This document shows positions 35,665-44,395 of a stretch of DNA of 64,000 nucleotides, piece by piece (within the stretch, counting starts at the first letter, position 1; the number at the start of each line of letters is the position of its first letter). Below the pieces are notes generated by a model. It was given only the letters and a program-made list of their open reading frames with translations, was not told the DNA's origin and did not search any database. The position numbers and the translations under genes are program-made. The DNA is from an uncultured OM182 clade bacterium (lineage in GTDB: Bacteria > Pseudomonadota > Gammaproteobacteria > Pseudomonadales > Azotimanducaceae), in assembly GCA_902567095.1 (NCBI GenBank), contig CACFLG010000001.1, positions 61,994 through 125,993 of the forward strand, given 5' to 3'.

Positions 35665-38349
35665 CTAAAGCGAAAAAGAGGACAAAAATTCCCAAATTTC
35701 TGATGCAGCGTCGAGGTCTTGAGATCGGTAGATTTTATTAGCGATTGGCCAGTCGTGGCCCATCGCGTCCAGAGTAATCAGTTCCACTGATGAGTTGTTA
35801 TCGCAACCATAGAATTGTCTCCTGTTTCCTCCGAAACCATCTTCTGTACGATCGGCTATTTGAGTAATTTCAGGTCCTGGCGCGCAGTTATTTTCGGATG
35901 CCCAATAGCTCATCACTTGGTCGATGGGAGTCATTATTCCATTCCCCCGGTATGGGACAACGGAATCTCTAAGCCCATGGATTTGTAGAACCGAAACAGG
36001 ACGGGTAGGCTTACAATTGGCGTAAGTCTGTGGGGTCATGGTTCCTGTCACAGAGGCAATCGCTGTAATTCGATCGCTTAACTGGCATGCTAGTTCGTAG
36101 CTCATGAAACCCCCATTCGACATTCCAGTGGAATAGACGCGGCTTCGATCGATCGACAAATTTTGATCTAAGTGATCCAGGAGCTCTTCGATGAAGAGCA
36201 CGTCATCCGTTTCGCTACCTACCGTCCATCCACCGACGTTCCAGTGAGTTTCTTGCGTCGTTTGCAAGATAGAGCCTTGGGGATAAATAACAAGGAATCC
36301 TTCCTCGTCCGCTAACTGCTGAAACCCCGAATAGCTCAGATTGGTACGAGCGGTGCTGGTGTATCCATGAAGGCTGAGCAATAGGGGCGCTGGGTTTTGG
36401 TCAGTTGAATATTTCTCTGGGATATAAACGAAAAATTCGCGCGATGAGTTTGCGCTGACTAGCTCGCATTTAATAGTGTTTGTTAATTCCGTGCCAAACG
36501 CATCTTGCCCAGTTACTTCGGTGCATCCACTCAGAGTGTTTCTAGATGCATTATCTTTCTCTGTTCTGATCACCAAAATCGAAAAGGACTTTTCGCTGGT
36601 GAGTTCCCCATCCGAAACGGATACTGAAAAATCGTATCGGTTGTTTGAGTCGGCGTCTGAGGGGTTCTCCGGGTCCGGTACTTCCCTGAATACGATTCGT
36701 CCTGATAAAGCGTCTAAGCTAAACCGGTCTGAATCCTGGCCAAGTATTTCGAAATTGATTGGATCGTCGTTAGCGTCCGAGGCAGTCACGAAAAAAGAAA
36801 AAAGTTCTCCGTCAGTATAAGAAATCTCGTCCGACAGGTTCGTAATAACAGGAGCGAAATTCTCCGCACTCTTGGCCGCTTCGAAGCAGGAGAAGTTGAA
36901 AAAGGTCTCGTTGTTCACAAGGTTAAGATTAAGCAGGCGTAAGTCTGAGGGTGCCGAACTTACTTTTAGGGTCGCGGTCCCATTCCAAGTATTGCCGACG
37001 GCGTCAGCGATTTGATCTCGTGACACCCATGCATGCGACTTGGGTGCTATAGAGTCTAAAATTTTAACATCTTCCTGACCTACTTTGTTTCCTCCAGCAT
37101 CAAAAAGAGTTGCCAGAATCTCGGGTAATGTAAAATGTCCGAGGTTAATAAAACGGATGTAGCTTAAGTCAGTCTTGTCGTAGCCAAGAACATTGTGCAC
37201 CCGCTCTTTGGCAACGCAATTAGTGTTGCTGACCAAGCCGCTCGGGCTCTTGAGCTTTGTAACTAAGCTGAACGCAGCATCCCCCCGAACCTCAATAATC
37301 GCTGGCCCATCCCAGGCTGGGATGCCAAAAATCGTTTCAATGTCTGCTGAGTCGAGGACCAGTCTCGATTTAGTGGCTATAGGTTCCAGATTAAGTGCCT
37401 GATCCTCATCGCCTAACCTGCTTCCATCGGAGTTGTATAGGGTGCCTAGAAACGACTGGGGTATATCTGATGTATTAATGATGTGTGAAAGTGACTCGTT
37501 TTCACTTAACGAGCTTGTCTGCAAATAAATTCTTTCTAATTCCGATCCACCCTCTGAGCAAGAGAAGTTAAAGAAGGTTTCCTGCTGGCTACTGTAGTTT
37601 AAGTTAATTAACTTTACTCCGCTGCCCGCATGGATCTCGAGCATTGCTACGTCCGACCAATCTGGACCGAATTTTGCGACCAAGGTTTGCTGGGTAATCC
37701 AAATCTGTTCTTTGGGAGCAAGGGCATCGACTAGAACTGTCCCAGCAGCACCAACTACACCACCTGATTTCGTGTAAAGCGAGGCTCTGATCTCTGGCAA
37801 TTCCTGGTCTGTCGTATTGATCAAGCGAAGATAGCTTTTATCAACCGAATTAACTCCTTCTACGTTGAGCAGTCGTTTCTCTGTGGCACAGTTGGTATTT
37901 GTGAATAACCCGCTTGGGTTTTCAAGTCTGGTCATTAGCGAGAAAGTTCCGTTTCCCGTGACCTCTAGCATCGCTGGACCTTTCCACGGACTGACCCCAA
38001 AAATCACCTCAATGTCCTTCGTAGACAGGATAAGTCGTCCACCCCCACGAATCGGTGATGAGTTAAGGGGGCTTTGTGCGTCACCAAGCAATGTGCCTGT
38101 CTGATCGTATAGCGTTCCGGAGTAGGATTGGTCGCTAGAGGATGTGTTAATTAGGTGAACTCGGGTTGTATTTTCGCTTTTTGAGGAGGTCAGCAAATAG
38201 ACAGTCGCGTTGAAGCTAGCATCATCGGAATCAGAGCTAATCGCTTCTAAGTGCAAGGTGCTGAGTGCGCACAATAAAAAAAGAGAAATGACTTTCAAGA
38301 AAATAATCGTTCCATTCAACTCGGAGATAGAGTAAATAAAATGGAACAC
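35665..38349 (-). CDS. Secreted esterase of the PHB-depolymerase/feruloyl-esterase (LpqC) type with two N-terminal repeat modules and a cadherin-like domain
   Basis: C-terminal 'PLLLSLHGYTSTARTN', lipase box 'GMSNGG', 'LQIHGLRDSVVPYRG', 'MGHDWP'; central cadherin-like 'YTDGELFSFFVTASDANDDPINFEI'; N-terminal signal/hydrophobic segment. Confidence 0.88.
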   Translation of the reverse strand: MFHFIYSISELNGTIIFLKVISLFLLCALSTLHLEAISSDSDDASFNATVYLLTSSKSENTTRVHLINTSSSDQSYSGTLYDQTGTLLGDAQSPLNSSPIRGGGRLILSTKDIEVIFGVSPWKGPAMLEVTGNGTFSLMTRLENPSGLFTNTNCATEKRLLNVEGVNSVDKSYLRLINTTDQELPEIRASLYTKSGGVVGAAGTVLVDALAPKEQIWITQQTLVAKFGPDWSDVAMLEIHAGSGVKLINLNYSSQQETFFNFSCSEGGSELERIYLQTSSLSENESLSHIINTSDIPQSFLGTLYNSDGSRLGDEDQALNLEPIATKSRLVLDSADIETIFGIPAWDGPAIIEVRGDAAFSLVTKLKSPSGLVSNTNCVAKERVHNVLGYDKTDLSYIRFINLGHFTLPEILATLFDAGGNKVGQEDVKILDSIAPKSHAWVSRDQIADAVGNTWNGTATLKVSSAPSDLRLLNLNLVNNETFFNFSCFEAAKSAENFAPVITNLSDEISYTDGELFSFFVTASDANDDPINFEILGQDSDRFSLDALSGRIVFREVPDPENPSDADSNNRYDFSVSVSDGELTSEKSFSILVIRTEKDNASRNTLSGCTEVTGQDAFGTELTNTIKCELVSANSSREFFVYIPEKYSTDQNPAPLLLSLHGYTSTARTNLSYSGFQQLADEEGFLVIYPQGSILQTTQETHWNVGGWTVGSETDDVLFIEELLDHLDQNLSIDRSRVYSTGMSNGGFMSYELACQLSDRITAIASVTGTMTPQTYANCKPTRPVSVLQIHGLRDSVVPYRGNGIMTPIDQVMSYWASENNCAPGPEITQIADRTEDGFGGNRRQFYGCDNNSSVELITLDAMGHDWPIANKIYRSQDLDAASEIWEFLSSFSL
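36886..37527 (-). repeat. Unrecognised 214-aa repeat module, copy 4
   Basis: Starts YLQTSSLSENESLSHIINTS..., ends ETFFNFSC. Confidence 0.9.
37558..38199 (-). repeat. Unrecognised 214-aa repeat module, copy 3
   Basis: Starts YLLTSSKSENTTRVHLINTS..., ends ETFFNFSC. Confidence 0.9.
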
Positions 38350-38389
38350 AATCTAAAGAGAAAGTGTATTAGAAAGTTATGGTTGGTTT

Positions 38390-39355
38390 ATGGAGGATGA
38401 AATGCGGTTTAAAGAGTTTACGAATGGTCCGATCAGCATCAATGTGGCGGAAGAAGGAGAGGGGCCGGTTATCCTTTGTGTCCATGGTTGGCCCGAACTC
38501 TGGTATTCCTGGCGTCATCAGATATCCAAGTTTAGTGAGAGCGGTTACAGAGTCTGTGCGATGGATGTCAGAGGCTATGGAGGCACTTCCAAGCCGTTGG
38601 ACGTAGCGTCTTATTCTTTAAAAAATTTAGCCTCTGACGTCGCGTCTGTCGCTGCGCAATTAAGCGACGAGCCTGTGGTGCTTTTTGGCCACGACTGGGG
38701 TGCCCCGATCGTTTGGCACACCGCATTGTTGCATCCAGATAGAGTCAGAGCAGTCGCAGGGCTGAGCGTGCCCTACAGTCCCGGCACTGAGTTGTCGTTC
38801 CTTGATCTTGCTGAGCAAATTTATCAGGGTCGTTTCTTTTACCAAAAGTATTTTCAGGAAGAGGGCGTTGCCGAGCGGGAGCTGGAAGCGGATCCCGAAC
38901 AATCGCTTAGAAAAATATACTTCTCCTTGAGCGGTGATGCGCCATTAGATGATTGGCTTAAAGAGAAATCAGAGACAAAACTACTGCTTGATGACCTTGA
39001 ATCGCCTGATCCTTTTCCTGATTGGCTTTCTGATTCTGACCTGCGGATTTATGCTGAAGCCTTTGAAAGGGGAGGTTTTCGAGGGCCCTTAAATCGTTAT
39101 CGAGCGCAGCGAATTGACTTAGAGGAGCTCAAGTCGTTAAGGGGATTTCAAATTAAGCAGCCCGCCTGCTTTATAGGCGGAGAAAGAGATTCGGTGCGGC
39201 ACTTTGTTCCCGGAATGGATCTATTCAGCGCTGCTGGAAATGGCTGCGATGATTATCGTGGCACGACAATTATTAGTGGCGCCGGTCACTGGGTCCAGCA
39301 AGAGCGTCCTGCAGAAACTAACGAAGCGCTCGAGCGATTTTTATCAGGTCTGTAG
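38390..39355 (+). CDS. Alpha/beta hydrolase, epoxide hydrolase-like
   Basis: 'VHGWPELWYSWRHQI', nucleophile 'GHDWGAPI', 'SGAGHWVQQERP'. Confidence 0.92.
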   Translation: MEDEMRFKEFTNGPISINVAEEGEGPVILCVHGWPELWYSWRHQISKFSESGYRVCAMDVRGYGGTSKPLDVASYSLKNLASDVASVAAQLSDEPVVLFGHDWGAPIVWHTALLHPDRVRAVAGLSVPYSPGTELSFLDLAEQIYQGRFFYQKYFQEEGVAERELEADPEQSLRKIYFSLSGDAPLDDWLKEKSETKLLLDDLESPDPFPDWLSDSDLRIYAEAFERGGFRGPLNRYRAQRIDLEELKSLRGFQIKQPACFIGGERDSVRHFVPGMDLFSAAGNGCDDYRGTTIISGAGHWVQQERPAETNEALERFLSGL

Positions 39356-39413
39356 CCTTAATCAAAAGCTAGTAATTGATTAAGTTTACGAGGGACGCAG
39401 ATTTCGAGGCGGG

Positions 39414-41306
39414 TTATTCTTCTTTTACTTCGAGTTCTTCCCATTTTTTCATCAAGTCTGAGAGTTTGGATTCAAGCGATTTAATTTCCGCATAGATCTC
39501 AGCCTGTTGTTCTTGCGGGTTCTCAAAAAAAGTTGCTTTGGATGTTTGTTCATGAAGGGCGTCTAGTTGTTGTTCTGCTTGATCGATGTCCTCGGTAATT
39601 TTCTCTATGGCCCGTTTCTTTTTTTGAGCGTCCGATTTTCGCTTTTTGCGTTCAACGTAGTCGCTGGAACCATCGATTGTATTCGATATCTCTCTCGGCG
39701 GTGATTTGGTTGCTGCCTTCCAGCTCGAATAGCCGCCAATGTGTTCGACTAGCTTTCCGTTGCCCTCAAAGACCAAGAGGCTTGATACAACATTGTCTAA
39801 AAAAGCGCGGTCGTGGCTAACCAAAATGACTGTTCCGTCGTATTTGATCAACAAGTCCTCCAACAACTCAAGGGTTTCGATATCGAGGTCGTTCGTTGGC
39901 TCATCCAAGACAAGGAGGTTCGCTGGCAAAGCAAACAACTTCGCTAGCAGTAGTCTGTTTTGTTCGCCCCCAGAGAGCGTTCGAATTGGTGCCCTTGCTT
40001 GTTCAGAGCTGAATAAGAAGTTCTGGAGGTAGCTAACAATGTGCATTTCTCTCTCACCGATAGTAATGAAGTCTCGGCCGTCGGAGAGGAAATCAAATAC
40101 CGTCTGATTTTGATCGATTTGCGCCTTGTCCTGATCAAAATAGCTTACTTGGAGCTTTGTGCCTGTTTTGATCGTTCCTTCATCAGGTTCTAACTCGCTT
40201 AAAAGCAGCTTCACTAATGTTGATTTCCCGCAGCCATTGCTGCCCAGCAAACCAATCCGGTCGCCTCTCTGAATAATCAGGTCAAGGTCTCGTATGATCA
40301 TCTCTCCGCCGAGACTTTTTTCGAGGTTCGTGACCTCTTTGACTATCTTCCCAGAGGGTATGCCTGAGTCCGCAGCGAGCTTTAGCTTTTTGATGTCTAT
40401 CCTCTTTTTTCTTTCAGCGCGCAACGCCTCTAATGCTCTAACGCGTCCTTCATTTCGAGTTCTTCTGGCTTTTATTCCCTGCCTTATCCAAGACTCTTCT
40501 TTTTTTAGCTTTTCATCGAACTGTCGATTTTGTTCCGCTTCGACTTCAAGGGATTTGTCTCTCCGGCCAATAAATTCTGAGTATCCGCAGTCGTGCTTTA
40601 TTAGTTTCCCTCTATCGATTTCTAATATCCCAGTGCAGGCCCTCTCCATTAATCTTCTGTCGTGACTCACGAAGAGAATCGTTCCTTTGAACGCTGACAT
40701 AATAGATTCTAGCCAAGTGATTCCCTCGATATCCAGGTGGTTGGTAGGCTCGTCTAAGATCCAGATATCTGGTTCTTGAACAAGCGTCTTGGCAATAGAC
40801 ACTCTTTTTAACCAACCCCCTGACAGTTCTGACAATCTTTTTTCTGAGGGTAAATTTAAACGGTCGAGAATGGCTTCCACCTTGTGCGTGACCGACCAAC
40901 CGCCCATTTCTTCGATTGAGTTTTGAAGCTCATTAAGTTTTTCATTCTTTAGCTTATCGACCTTGATAGTTTGAGCTAAGACTTGATATTCCGAGATTAC
41001 TTTTCCGAGCTCGTCAAATACTGAGCTAACCGCGGTGAAAACACTTTCTTCTGTGGCAATCGGCAATTGCTGAGGCAGGCTAACGAACTTTAAATCTTTT
41101 TCTGTCCAGATCTCTCCGCCGTCATTTTTTAACTCTCCACTGATTAGCTTCAGCGTCGTAGATTTCCCTGCTCCATTTCTGCCCGCTAACGCTAAATGCT
41201 CTCCGTGATGCACAACCAGATCTGCCCCGCTAAGGATTTCGTCCTTGCCGAAAGCGATGGATACATTTTTGAAGGTAGCAATTGGCATAATCCTAAAGTC
41301 TAGCAC
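39414..41306 (-). CDS. uup: ABC-F family ATP-binding protein (Uup-like)
   Basis: Two Walker A (GRNGAGKST, GSNGCGKST), two signature motifs (LSGGWLKRVSIA, LSGGEQNRLLLAKL), C-terminal coiled coil. Confidence 0.93.
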   Translation of the reverse strand: MLDFRIMPIATFKNVSIAFGKDEILSGADLVVHHGEHLALAGRNGAGKSTTLKLISGELKNDGGEIWTEKDLKFVSLPQQLPIATEESVFTAVSSVFDELGKVISEYQVLAQTIKVDKLKNEKLNELQNSIEEMGGWSVTHKVEAILDRLNLPSEKRLSELSGGWLKRVSIAKTLVQEPDIWILDEPTNHLDIEGITWLESIMSAFKGTILFVSHDRRLMERACTGILEIDRGKLIKHDCGYSEFIGRRDKSLEVEAEQNRQFDEKLKKEESWIRQGIKARRTRNEGRVRALEALRAERKKRIDIKKLKLAADSGIPSGKIVKEVTNLEKSLGGEMIIRDLDLIIQRGDRIGLLGSNGCGKSTLVKLLLSELEPDEGTIKTGTKLQVSYFDQDKAQIDQNQTVFDFLSDGRDFITIGEREMHIVSYLQNFLFSSEQARAPIRTLSGGEQNRLLLAKLFALPANLLVLDEPTNDLDIETLELLEDLLIKYDGTVILVSHDRAFLDNVVSSLLVFEGNGKLVEHIGGYSSWKAATKSPPREISNTIDGSSDYVERKKRKSDAQKKKRAIEKITEDIDQAEQQLDALHEQTSKATFFENPQEQQAEIYAEIKSLESKLSDLMKKWEELEVKEE

Positions 41307-41541
41307 GAGAGCTTAATTTCCGCTCACGACCTGGTTATGTTCGCGAAGCAAATAAGTGTTAAAACTGCTCGAACAATTTAAGAGCGAAATTGTTTGCAAA
41401 GGGCTATCTTTTTTGGACGGTATCCCATTTGAATTAATCGACTCATCGAGAATTGGGCCTATAGAGTTTGGTTGTATCGGTCCACGCATTTATGTGAGAT
41501 CCTTTTAAACATTAAGAAATGAAGGATAGGGAGAAGGTTTC

Positions 41542-42102
41542 ATGGCAAGGCTACCGCTTGTGGATGTAGAGAAAGTAACCGATCCTGAAATACTAGGAAT
41601 TTTTGCTTGGGTTACAGAGATGGAGGGCAAAGTTCCTAACCATTTTGCGGTCGAGTTAAATTTTCCCGAATTGATGAAGAGTAAGCTTGGTTTCACAAAG
41701 ACGCTTTGGGAGACCGGTGAACTCTCTATGGAAGAGATTCAGCACGTGGGCATCGTTGTGTCACGAGCCAACGGATGCCCATACTGTACTGGCGCTTTCT
41801 GTACGATACTGGTTCACGGGCTAGGTGAAGATAAGTCGAAAGCAAAGGAGTTGGTCTCTAAGGGATCCTCTGCTCTGGTAGCGAAGTCGCGACTAAAACT
41901 CATCACCGAATTCGCTGAGAAAGTGAACAATAACCCGCGAGAAATAACGGACGAAGACATCAAAATTCTTGAGGATATAGGATTGAGCGATAAGGGAATA
42001 ATTCAATTAATCCATTTGGTGAGCGATTTTGCTTCATACAACAGGCTGAACCTCGCGCTGGATACGGATTATGATTACGACTCGTTTGGTTTCGGTGAAT
42101 AA
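41542..42102 (+). CDS. Carboxymuconolactone decarboxylase/AhpD-like family protein
   Basis: 'VGIVVSRANGCPYCTGAFC' CxxC peroxidase-like motif. Confidence 0.85.
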   Translation: MARLPLVDVEKVTDPEILGIFAWVTEMEGKVPNHFAVELNFPELMKSKLGFTKTLWETGELSMEEIQHVGIVVSRANGCPYCTGAFCTILVHGLGEDKSKAKELVSKGSSALVAKSRLKLITEFAEKVNNNPREITDEDIKILEDIGLSDKGIIQLIHLVSDFASYNRLNLALDTDYDYDSFGFGE

Positions 42103-42233
42103 TAGGAAGATTTTTTTGTCTTGGTGCTTGCGGCTGACAGATGACCTAAGGTGTTTTGAAGCTATAGATTTAGCAGATTAGCCGGGCCTCTGTCATGGAA
42201 AAACTTATCCGCAAAGAAGTAGAAGGGAGTGCG

Positions 42234-42827
42234 ATGAAAAAAAAATGGTTAATTGGTGGAATTGTATTGACGATATTTGTCTTGGGGTGGGCCAACAGGA
42301 CAACATTGGCGTTTCTGGTTGTTCCGCTTTTTTTGGATTCAGAGGAATCAGCACTGCCCAATGCGGCACTCACGTCCTCTGAGGTGATAACGGCATCTAA
42401 GACCTATAAAAATGCGGTTGTGCCGTCCCAATCACAAATGAAAGGGTTTTTTCAGGGTGACACGAAGTCCCCAATACTGATGTTGAATCTTCTAAAATTT
42501 AAAGACAAAGCAGTTTATGAAGACGGAAGACAAACAACTTTGAGTGGCAAAGAAGCTTACGACCTCTATGCGGACGAAGTCCGGGGGCATCTCAAGAAGG
42601 TAGGTGGAGAAATTGTACTGGGAGGAGAAATAACTCGGTTGATGTTAGGCCAAGTGGAGGATCTTTGGGACGTTGCGGCAGTGGCAAGATACCCCAGCAG
42701 AGCAGCAATGCTCAAAATGATGATGGACAGTGAGTATCGGGAAAGCGAGGAGCATCGATCCGCGGGTCTAGAAGGACAGCTCAACTTAGAAATAAAGGAG
42801 CTTTCGGGGATCTTGGGGGGTGAATAA
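42234..42827 (+). CDS. DUF1330 domain protein with N-terminal membrane anchor
   Basis: 'ILMLNLLKFKD', 'AVARYPSRAAMLKMMMDSEYRESEEHRSAGLE'; ATG 42234 begins MKKKWLIGGIVLTIFVLGW. Confidence 0.75.
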   Translation: MKKKWLIGGIVLTIFVLGWANRTTLAFLVVPLFLDSEESALPNAALTSSEVITASKTYKNAVVPSQSQMKGFFQGDTKSPILMLNLLKFKDKAVYEDGRQTTLSGKEAYDLYADEVRGHLKKVGGEIVLGGEITRLMLGQVEDLWDVAAVARYPSRAAMLKMMMDSEYRESEEHRSAGLEGQLNLEIKELSGILGGE

Positions 42828-43284
42828 GCTTTTTCCGATGGTTGCCAAGAACGAATTTAAAGGCTCTCGGATAAGCCTTTGGGGGTTTATTTTTTTTACC
42901 GTATTGATGACAGGCCGATCTATCGCGCATTTCCTCTTTCCTGAATACGCGTTCCATGAAATCGCCAACTTTGCGTTAATTTCGGGCCAACCCGATCCAA
43001 TGGTTCTGTTTTATCGGCTTTTCTCCTTGTGGGGTTTGGCTCAATTTATCTTTTGTCTTGTCTGCTGGTTAGTAATTTTTCGTTATCGCGCTCTGATCCC
43101 GATAATGTATCTATTCTGGCTCATTGAGTGGGTTGCTCGAACGGTCTTACACATGATTTCGGCAAGCGGTAATGCGCCTCCGGAAACATACGCAAATGGC
43201 ATGACCCCTGGGGTATCGATGGCACCACTTGTCGTTGGGCTTTTGGTTGTTTTATTCTTTCTTTCGCTGAAAAGTACTCGATAA
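42820..43284 (+). CDS. Small multi-pass membrane protein
   Basis: About four hydrophobic segments; immediately overlaps the upstream gene; no recognised domain. Confidence 0.65.
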   Translation: MNKLFPMVAKNEFKGSRISLWGFIFFTVLMTGRSIAHFLFPEYAFHEIANFALISGQPDPMVLFYRLFSLWGLAQFIFCLVCWLVIFRYRALIPIMYLFWLIEWVARTVLHMISASGNAPPETYANGMTPGVSMAPLVVGLLVVLFFLSLKSTR

Positions 43285-43294
43285 GGGGGCGGTC

Positions 43295-44395
43295 ATTAAA
43301 CAATTTCAAACCTTCAAAACTGATTTAAGGCGGACTCGGATAATAGAAAACGATATGCATTCTCCTGTTGAGGGAAATGATGTCGTTGTGAAGATCCAAA
43401 GTTTTGCTTTCACGGCCAATAATTTAACCTACGGAGTCGCAGGAGATGCGATTGGTTATTGGAAATTTTTTCCTGCTCTAGATAATGAATCTGGGAATTG
43501 GGGTTGCATTCCAATGTGGGGCTTTGCCGAGATCACTTACTCCAGAGATCCAAAACTTTTGGTTGGAGAGAGGATTTTCGGTTACTTCCCTGCCGCTGAT
43601 TATTTGACGTTAAGACCTTCTAAAGTTTCGGATCATGGCTTCTTTGATGGAAGTTCTCACCGCACCGAGCTCCCTCCCGTTTATAACAACTACGTTAGGC
43701 TCTCTGGCGAGGATAACTATGATCCAGCAATGGACAATATTAGAGCCCTTTTGTTCCCGTTGCATGTTACGTCTTTTTGTTTGTGTGATGCGCTTGTAAT
43801 GCGGTCGTATCACGGAGCGACGCAAGTCATTGTAGTCAGTGCTTCGAGCAAGACGGGTATAGGCCTTGCCCAAGGTCTAGCAGACGAACAAAATCCTCCT
43901 AGGATTGTTGGTCTTACAGCTCAGAAGAACGTCAGTTTTGTCAGAGACTTAGGTTGTTATAATCAAGTTCTTTCTTATGATGATATCGACAAGCTGGATC
44001 TCGATCTCCGCTCCGTCGTTGTGGATATGTCAGGGAATAAGAAACTTTTAGGTTCTCTTAATACCATACTGGGAGATCAATTGATGAAGTGTCTCACGGT
44101 TGGTATGACCCATTGGGATCAGGTTGATGTCGGTGAAGGTTTTCCAGATCAACCGATCTCAAAAGAAAAGACAGAGTTCTTTTTTGCTCCTGCTCATATT
44201 CAAAACCGAATAGGTGATTGGGGCAGGGCAGGCTACCAGCAAAGAACTGAGGCTTTTATGAAAGGAAGAGGAAAGCAAAGTCGAGATTGGATGAATGTCA
44301 AAGAGATATCTGGGTTAGAAAGTTTTGCTAAATTATACAGCCGCCTTGTCGCTGGTGATTTAGTTCCCAGTGAAGGGATAATTGTTAAAACCTAG
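43295..44395 (+). CDS. DUF2855 family protein, probably with a non-canonical ATT start
   Basis: 'IQSFAFTANNLTYGVAGDAIGYWKFFPA', 'GYFPAADYLTLRP'; in-frame upstream codons encode KQFQTFKTDLRRTRIIEND, matching the expected family N-terminus. Confidence 0.75.
   Translation: MKQFQTFKTDLRRTRIIENDMHSPVEGNDVVVKIQSFAFTANNLTYGVAGDAIGYWKFFPALDNESGNWGCIPMWGFAEITYSRDPKLLVGERIFGYFPAADYLTLRPSKVSDHGFFDGSSHRTELPPVYNNYVRLSGEDNYDPAMDNIRALLFPLHVTSFCLCDALVMRSYHGATQVIVVSASSKTGIGLAQGLADEQNPPRIVGLTAQKNVSFVRDLGCYNQVLSYDDIDKLDLDLRSVVVDMSGNKKLLGSLNTILGDQLMKCLTVGMTHWDQVDVGEGFPDQPISKEKTEFFFAPAHIQNRIGDWGRAGYQQRTEAFMKGRGKQSRDWMNVKEISGLESFAKLYSRLVAGDLVPSEGIIVKT

Noticed and set aside
42811-42830. G6 run at the DUF1330/membrane-protein junction as a fifth homopolymer frameshift
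   Set aside because: Dropping one G would fuse the two ORFs, but both look complete (own C-terminus and own GTG/ATG start), so the 8-nt overlap is more likely ordinary translational coupling.
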